From the NCBI GenBank assembly GCA_000711775.1, contig ARYC01001838.1:22794-86793 (forward strand): DNA of 64,000 bases, read 5' to 3'. Under the pieces are notes generated by a model. It worked only from the letters and a program-made list of their open reading frames with translations, was not told where the DNA came from and made no database searches. The DNA is from Oxytricha trifallax (taxonomy: Eukaryota; Ciliophora; Spirotrichea; Sporadotrichida; Oxytrichidae). The translations under genes and the position numbers were made by a program. Position 1 is the stretch's first letter; each line of letters begins with the position of its first letter. This document shows, piece after piece, positions 59,001-64,000 of the stretch.

Positions 59001-59351
59001 TAAATTTGCAAACTATACATTATGATCATCACATAAAACAGTGAGTTAATCTAAAGATTACAGCTTTCTTAATAATTGTTTGTTTTCTTTCAATACTGCA
59101 GGCATAGTAATATTAAATATAATAGTATTAAAGTACTGATTTCTTTGTCGTCAGGGCAGTAGATTTCCCTCTTTGGATTATCTTTTAAGTGGAAACTTAT
59201 ACATTCCAAGCACCATGTACAAGTACACTCATAAATTTAAATTATAATTATTATACTCAAGAACTATCGGTCGTTTTTTTGTCAATATATAAATTTTTTA
59301 ATTAATTGTCAAGTTGAAAAATTTGTTGCATTAACTACAGGAGTCTGACAT
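50025..59351 (-). CDS. gene E: diverged RING-like / B-box / coiled-coil / TLDc protein, MITE-interrupted
   Basis: ATG at 59351-59349, TGA at 50027-50025. MSDSCSQCNKFFNL, TKKRPIVLEC, TCTWCLECIS form the RING-like finger. An intron of 41 nt follows, then an uninterrupted B-box (CDDHNVQFANLYCISCQIPVC near 59030-58960). Coil pieces: INESQSYLREEFKQAFKVYE (58440-58390), IQELIIDTPDELEQL (57990-57941), QFKKQHEETKDNLEKYITY (56425 down) and EDDPELLAYQTYQKDLMKCQ (54420-54190). TLDc: KYELLYRGTRDGFTALRFHE with CDNRGPTIFF in one piece (52135-51985), SVSWTSPN, SLSKRTIHKQ, SLCDFGGTYELPFGYEYQ, KVLEIEV. It has fewer IESs than A-C, but two are whole MITEs. The conserved leader of A-D is missing. Confidence 0.82.
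50061..50486. mobile_element. MITE acting as an IES in gene E TLDc, TAT pointer, 423 bp
   Basis: Ends TTGTAGGAATACATTCGAAA and inverse, with core GTGGCAGTTAAAGTTGGCCA and stem TATCGCATCCCTGGAGCGAG. TAT at 50486-50484 and 50063-50061 (minus strand) flank it. Removal between them joins YLAGKY to KVLEIEV in frame, within two residues of the paralog length. The element interrupts a coding exon that is continuous in A, B, C, D and F. Confidence 0.88.
50571..51121. other. TLDc IES of gene E, pointer AATAGC, 545 bp
   Basis: AATAGC at 51121-51116 and 50576-50571 (minus strand). Joining gives DNCDNNSLCDFGGTYELP, matching the uninterrupted paralogs. This site is private to gene E. Confidence 0.88.
51310..51991. 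other. TLDc-site IES of gene E, pointer TTTACAT, 675 bp
   Basis: TTTACAT at 51991-51985 and 51316-51310 (minus strand). The joined sequence reads FGGFTSVSWTSPN. Shared site with all other copies. Confidence 0.88.
53508..54138. mobile_element. G-tract foldback with 8-bp duplication AAATATTT
   Basis: Ends GGGGGGTACCTGTCTCACCA and inverse, arms of about 300 bp meeting near 53825. AAATATTT lies immediately outside both ends (53500-53507, 54139-54146). It sits in the gap between TLDc and coil pieces of gene E. The architecture equals that of 18817-19475, but the end sequence differs. Confidence 0.9.
54190..54420 (-). CDS. coil piece of gene E
   Basis: Continuous protein-like frame SWNQDIEYKSLELLLPNVSI ... 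EDDPELLAYQTYQKDLMKCQ ... LLVDAEI with Q codons. Strand and position fit the coiled-coil part of gene E. It was listed separately because its junctions with the neighbouring pieces could not be fixed; belonging to another gene is possible. Confidence 0.6.
56434..57941. mobile_element. MITE acting as an IES in gene E coil, TAT pointer, 1505 bp
   Basis: Ends TTGTAGAAATACATTTGAA and inverse. TAT at 57941-57939 and 56436-56434 (minus strand). Removal joins DTPDELEQLF to FYKQFKKQHEETKDN in frame. The element is expanded by an inner palindrome starting TAGAATACGATTGAAATGGG, whose ends resemble those of the outer MITE, and which carries a GC-rich section. Confidence 0.85.
56586..57792. mobile_element. 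inner palindrome with GC-rich arms
   Basis: Ends TAGAATACGATTGAAATGGG and inverse. The arms pair from about 56586 to 57130 and 57250 to 57792, with a unique loop of about 120 bp. About 56960-57420 is the most GC-rich DNA of the window. Its arms are open in more than one frame (for example GSMHKNTFEELKGFRGLLQS on the plus strand of the right arm). Captured host coding DNA is possible but unproven. Confidence 0.75.
59096..59136 (-). other. intron of gene E, 41 nt
   Basis: GTACTTTAATAC...GCAG on the minus strand, phase 1. It joins DKEI to LKENKQLLRKL. A CAGTA direct repeat also spans it, but pointer joining would give the wrong frame, so splicing is the better explanation. Confidence 0.75.
59227..59259. 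other. RING IES of gene E, pointer TGAGT, 28 bp
   Basis: TGAGT at 59259-59255 and 59231-59227 (minus strand). Joining gives PIVLECTCTWCLEC. This is the shortest version of the RING-site IES and may approach the ancestral state. Confidence 0.88.
59280..59312. other. micro-IES of gene E, pointer TTGACA, 27 bp
   Basis: TTGACA at 59312-59307 and 59285-59280 (minus strand). Excision gives FFNLTKKRPIVLEC. Confidence 0.88.
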
Positions 59352-60754
59352 CTTAATCGTTTAAGGTTTAATAAGATAAGATAACTTAATATAATGGATT
59401 CTAAAATAATATTATTTATAATGTATACCAATTCACAATTAATTAAAATCTATTTTGATTTTTCATTTAATGACACTTAAAATGAATTAAATAATTGAGT
59501 GATCATTTCTGATTGTCTATTCAAAATCAAATTTGTATACATATATATATATAGGGGAAAAAATTATTTAGAAAAATATTCTTTGCATTTTATAATCTTT
59601 AATTTATTAATAATTTTTTATTGTGCTTTTCAAGATATTATTTTAATTAAATTTTGTTTTTTAAAACAAGATAATTAAATATAAATAAATAATATTATGT
59701 TAATTATTACAAAGGAAAGAAAGAATACGATGATTATATATTAAATAAATTTATTCATTAATTGGTAATAATTCTACCTATAATTGTTATTTAATAATAC
59801 TTATATTACTAATATAATTATCTTTAAATGAAAATAACTCTCAAAAATTATATTTCACTTACTTAATTATTTATTGAATAATATAAGTTGAGATATAATT
59901 AAAAGCCTTAAAGTTATGTAATACTTAAAAAAACAAACAAAATTTAATTTATATAAAATAATTTATCTTTGAATATTAAGATATATAAAAAGTACATACC
60001 AAGCTTTAATACATAAAGTTAAATATAAATCTTCTTAATATTTTCTTTATAAAACTTTTAATTTAAAAAATAATTCTCTTCTTACTTTAATAATTTCTTA
60101 AATTTCTTATTAATTGGCTTTAGCTTATATTCTAAACTTACTACATTAGAACATATATAAATCAGTACTTATTTTTAGGGGTTTAGGGGGTAAGTATTAC
60201 ATTATTATCACATTATTTCTTATTATAAAGGCATAATATTCAATTTTAGAAGGAATTATATTATGTCTTCGCAACGTATCATTAGAAGAGATTGCTATCG
60301 ATTTAAAATGAAATTAAATCTATTAAAAATAAATAAATGTACATGCCAGTAATCATTTGGCTTATAGAAAAAGAGATAAATAAGTTATTAGATTTATAAT
60401 TAGAAAATCAAAGTAATTTTGTTAAGCCCTAATTAATTCTCTATAATTTGAGTGAACATTTTTATAATTATTTTAATAATAATACGATTAAAATTTTGGC
60501 TTTTACACGGACAAAAAAATATTTTAAGCAAGCTTTTTATTGCACCTATATTTAAAGCATATTTATACACGATTATATAAATATCATAGATATAAAACTA
60601 AATTATAATAATAAATAATTTAATCTTATTAAATTACAAACTAAACAAATAAATTTCGAAGAAAATAAAAATTATTAATGTGTATAAAAAATTTTCCACA
60701 TATTAACTTTAAAAAAAATTAATCTTTTAAAAATTTAACTTGCTTTCAACGTGT
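59352..60754. other. intergenic, no gene seen
   Basis: AT-rich DNA. A short G-rich patch at 60175-60192 (AGGGGTTTAGGGGG) is the only notable string. Confidence 0.5.
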
Positions 60755-62512
60755 GTTCTCACCAGGACGTCCCAGGACAATCAGGACGCCGCATGATTAC
60801 CAGGACGTCCCAAAGTATATATAAATGTAAAATAAATTAAAAAAATATAAAAAGGATCAGAAAAAGATTTTATAAGAATCTTATCAGGGAGGGTCAATGG
60901 GCAAAGCCAAATCTTTGATACTAAATCGAAAAAGTTAATGCAGCGGTCATGGTGGCAGAAGCCTTCATGTGAAGGTTCGGAGGTAATGCCTTCTTAAAAT
61001 TTTTACAGATAATAAGTATGAATAAGCTAAAAAGTAAATTTTTATCGTTAAATTATAATCGTTAATGCTCTATCAAATATTATTATTTCTTAAAAATTAG
61101 TATGTATTGTACACATGTTAATACTTTTAATTTAAATTTTTGAATTTTTATAATTTCTTCTCCATAATTCATCACAAAGAAAGTCTTTAATGATGTTATC
61201 GTTGGCAGGTATGGTATTATTATTAATTTGATTGATCCAATATTTAAGGACTGTCCAAAGACCTTCGATCAAGTTAGAGTGCTCCATATCTCTCACTAAA
61301 TCTCCATTTATAATATGGTCATGTTGTTGATGTTCCATCACCATTTCTTCCCAATTTATGCCGGCATAGGTTTACCACTAATCTGTATGGACTGTAGTAT
61401 TTACTGCCATATTTTATCGTACAAGTTGCTCTAATGTTGCTTGAGTTCTATTTTATACTATAAATGTTTGCATCCCTGAGAAACTTCTTCTATTAACTCT
61501 ACTACTCAAACTTTTATAGATTAAATTTTATCTTCGTGAAACGCATATTGTAATGACGAGTGCGTCCCCATGATCTCGTCCATTTGGAAATCACCTTGTA
61601 AAAGAAAGCTTTCTGCCTCAAGCTTTAATTATGTCTTAATAATTCTTCTAACATCTCCGAAAACTTAACTTAAAGATGAAATACATATTTAAATCTTAAA
61701 ATTTTATTAAATATATCATCAACAGTTTCACTAATATTTCTAACATTAGGAAAATAATTTAACAGGATCTCTCGCAATACTTTCAAAGAGAGTGTATTAG
61801 GACAAGAAATTTTAAGACCATTTTTAATTGTTTATCTTGAGCGACATTGATTATTATTACGTTCATAAAGCATTGATCTATATACTTTTCTGAAAAGTAT
61901 ACTTGATATGTAGTTACTATTAGCATTTCATCATAACATATTAATAGATGGTATGGTATATCTTTGTAATTCCAAAAATAATACTTAGGGATCTTGCACT
62001 ATGTGAACTTGTATGATATGTTATTGAAATGATTCCAATTGTATATATTTTAATTAATTATTAACAATTACCATTAAAAGATTATATATTACTTATCGCT
62101 TATTTACACATATCAGCTGTCACATCAACTCACTCATGGTCACGACTAAGATTAATCGTTTGATTTTAGTATTAACTAGTGAATGATAAATTTATTTGAT
62201 ATTAATCATTAAAAACATACATATTAACTTAGAAAATTTTATGGAGGCATTGCCTCCGAACCTCTACAACGGGGTTCCATCCACTGACCTCTGCATTAAT
62301 TATTTCAGTTTGGTATCGAAGGATGGGCTCTGCCCCCTGACTTTACCTGATAAAATTCTTATAGAATCTTTTACTGATCCACGCATAATGTTTAAAAGTT
62401 TTTTCATGTAAATATATACTTTGGGACGTCCTGGTGAGCCTGGGAAGTTTAGATGATCCTGGGAAATTCTGAATTTCCTGGGACGTCCCGACGCCAACAC
62501 CCCTTTAAATTT
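60755..62512. mobile_element. Merlin/ISXO2-type DNA transposon, about 1.75 kb
   Basis: Inverted repeats of about 250 bp (60755-61005, 62240-62512) contain several copies of GGACGTCC: CACCAGGACGTCCCA near both the outer and inner parts of each end. They also share a less AT-rich inner part (GGTTCGGAGG; GTCAATGGGCAAAG). The outermost shared bases are GTGTT. One minus-strand transposase region lies inside. No clear target duplication was found. The element lies between genes E and F. Confidence 0.8.
61132..61900 (-). pseudogene. ISXO2/Merlin-like DDE transposase, frame broken
   Basis: The N-terminal part near 61870-61650 (CRSRQTIKNGLKISCPNTLS, then LKVLREILLNYF) resembles the region before the catalytic core of ISXO2/IS1595 proteins. 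GDFQMDEIMGTHS near 61580 fits the first acidic motif (DE). The C-terminal part reads VHTDQWQTYAGINWEEMV, then HSNLIEGLWTVLKYWINQ, the typical HxNxIEGxW motif with the last catalytic acid, and ends near 61132. Frames change near 61620 and 61500, so it is probably inactive unless IESs explain the shifts. Q codons show the ciliate code. The assignment rests on recognised motifs, not on a search. Confidence 0.75.
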
Positions 62513-63324
62513 CTTAAAATATTAACTATTTATAACTGTAATGCCTATTATTTCTACACTTAACTACTTTTTGTTAAAACTAAAATATAAAATAGGCTTG
62601 AATTGACAAATAATTCTAAATAATTATTAGGATAATTATTAATTTACTTCAATAAAAAATTAAACCTCAATATTTAATTTATAACTTAATATATCTTTTA
62701 TAAATTGTGGTTAAAATAATATATATAGCAAGACAAAAAACTTATCTAAAAAAGTATATAATATATTAATGTGATTCTATATATTATAAAAATTAAAATA
62801 AATAATATATTTATTTTATGAATGTATTAATTAAGACCAATTATTTCTAAATTAAAATAATGCTACAAACAATTGGGATATACTTACCTAAGCTTATGCT
62901 ATATTATAATGGTGTTTCTAAGGCCTTTATTTCAAGTAAAACTGCTAATAAACATTAAAATATAAACAGAACGCAATGATTTAAAGTATTAATTAAACAA
63001 ATGCGACTATAGAATTTCTTTGATAAACGATTTGAAATTGTATATTCTTTCTTACTCCCATTTAAGTTTTATAAACATATTATTTAAAATTATTTTTAAA
63101 TAAAATTTATATTTTATATTGAAAACAAATCATATATTTAAATTAAAATTCATTGAATTGACAAAATTAAATTATAATAATTATAACTTGATAATCATCA
63201 TTTATATAAATTGAATAATCATAATCATCAATATTATCATAACTCCAACTTATAACTTTAAAACAAAATTGATAATGTAAACAATATTTTAAATTGATTC
63301 TAGAAGACTATATTTAGGATTAAA
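62513..63324. other. intergenic, no gene seen
   Basis: AT-rich DNA without convincing coding sequence or long repeats. Confidence 0.5.
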
Positions 63325-64000
63325 TCATAATAGTGAATACACTTCAATCTCTAATACTTTGAATGTATGTTATCCAGCTAAATATTATTGTGCTTATTTT
63401 GATCCTTACTTCAATCCATTAGGTAATTTATAAGTACATCCTAAAATACAATAACTATCACTATCCATATCACAATTATCATAAATACTAATATCAGCAT
63501 CATATCCATCTCCAAATACACACATCCAATACTTATTATGTCTAACTGCAAATTGTTAATTTTAATATTGTTTATGGATGGATCTCTTACTCAAACTAAA
63601 CACAAATGCAGAGGGCTCACTATAATATATCCATTAATCAGGTGACTACCATGGGAGAGATGTAAGAATTAAATTGAAATATTAAAAGTTATGTATTTAG
63701 GTTTAATAATAGCTTGAGATATATAAAAATGCATTAGATAATTTATAATTTAACTATTAAAAAACTAAAGAAAAGAAATTCGTTTTGATTTTATAAAAAT
63801 TGAGAGATAATATTAATGCAAAAATATTAATTATAAGGGTACAGACGTCCATTCCTAACTGACGACGTCCATTCTTCACCGACGACGTCCATTCCTCACT
63901 GACGACGTCCATTCCTCACTGACGACGTCCATTCCTCACCGACGACGTCCATTCATCACTGACGATGTCGATTCCTCACCGACGACGTCCATTCCTCACC
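63325..64000 (-). CDS. gene F (partial): TLDc C-terminal piece of a sixth paralog
   Basis: TGA at 63327-63325; open to about 63665. It reads PWQSPDQW, PSAFVFSLSKRSIHKQ, MCVFGDGYDADISIYDNCD, LGCTYKLPNG, FKVLEIEVYS. Beyond 63670 the sequence becomes non-coding, as expected for the TLDc-site IES shared by all copies; that IES continues off the window edge with the minisatellite. The rest of the gene lies beyond 64000. Confidence 0.82.
63841..64000. repeat. 20-bp minisatellite, at least 8 units
   Basis: Tandem units GACGACGTCCATTCCTCACC with T/C and A/T variants fill 160 bp up to the window edge in perfect 20-bp register. They sit in the presumed TLDc-site IES of gene F. The unit shares GACGTCC with the termini of the Merlin-type element at 60755-62512, which may or may not be meaningful. 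Confidence 0.9.

Noticed and set aside
59096-59136. CAGTA repeat as a pointer in gene E
   Set aside because: Joining at CAGTA gives the wrong downstream frame; GT-AG splicing gives the conserved one.
62196-62500. Short frames on both strands at the right end of the Merlin-type element
   Set aside because: They fall inside its terminal inverted repeat and have no counterpart to known proteins.

Overview
The window looks like germline (micronuclear) DNA of a ciliate. It is extremely AT-rich. In every convincing coding piece TAA and TAG are read as glutamine, while TGA ends the genes. Coding pieces are separated by non-coding stretches, and direct repeats ('pointers') of 3-9 bases sit at both ends of each gap. 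Removing the gap plus one pointer copy restores the reading frame and the protein motif. The pointers are not limited to TA, and one GGGGTTTTGGGG tract (the telomere unit of oxytrichid-type spirotrichs) is present, so a spirotrich-like ciliate is my best guess; the species cannot be named from sequence alone.

Layout. 1-6.6 kb: unrecognised, interrupted coding fragments on both strands, a G-tract foldback element and a small MITE. 6.66-59.35 kb: five head-to-tail minus-strand paralogs, here called genes A (6664-14567), B (18061-26256), C (30224-38257), D (39976-47837) and E (50025-59351). The 3' part of a sixth, F, runs from 63325 off the window edge. All encode the same architecture: N-terminal RING-like zinc finger, B-box, long glutamine-rich coiled coil, C-terminal TLDc domain. 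Units A-C also share flanking DNA, so they are segmental duplicates of about 11.5-12 kb. Short unrecognised plus-strand genes or remnants lie between or inside the units (4.2-5.0, 29.0-29.7, 44.6-45.1 and 48.9-49.5 kb).

Comparing the paralogs gives an internal control for each insertion. The same RING-site internal eliminated sequence (IES) measures 28, 87, 104, 106 or 1441 bp in different copies, and in the longest case it has swallowed a MITE and a 1-kb hairpin. A 2.0-kb terminal-inverted-repeat element with a broken superfamily-3 helicase (Rep-like) gene sits in a gene C IES and is absent from the matching place in gene B. Several long foldback elements have G/C-tract ends and roughly 8-bp target duplications. 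A MITE family with ends TTGTAGGAATACA is dispersed through the window. Two of its copies interrupt gene E coding sequence, both flanked by TAT, and their exact removal restores the frame, so they act as IESs. A Merlin/ISXO2-type transposase element (60.75-62.5 kb) and a 20-bp minisatellite (63.84-64.0 kb) close the window.

How it works together: on this reading, DNA elimination during macronuclear development would remove a dozen or so IESs per gene. Conventional splicing would then remove one short intron that all five complete copies share between RING and B-box. Coordinates of the RING, B-box and TLDc junctions were read base by base; coiled-coil junctions are approximate. I found no tRNA, rRNA or CRISPR array.
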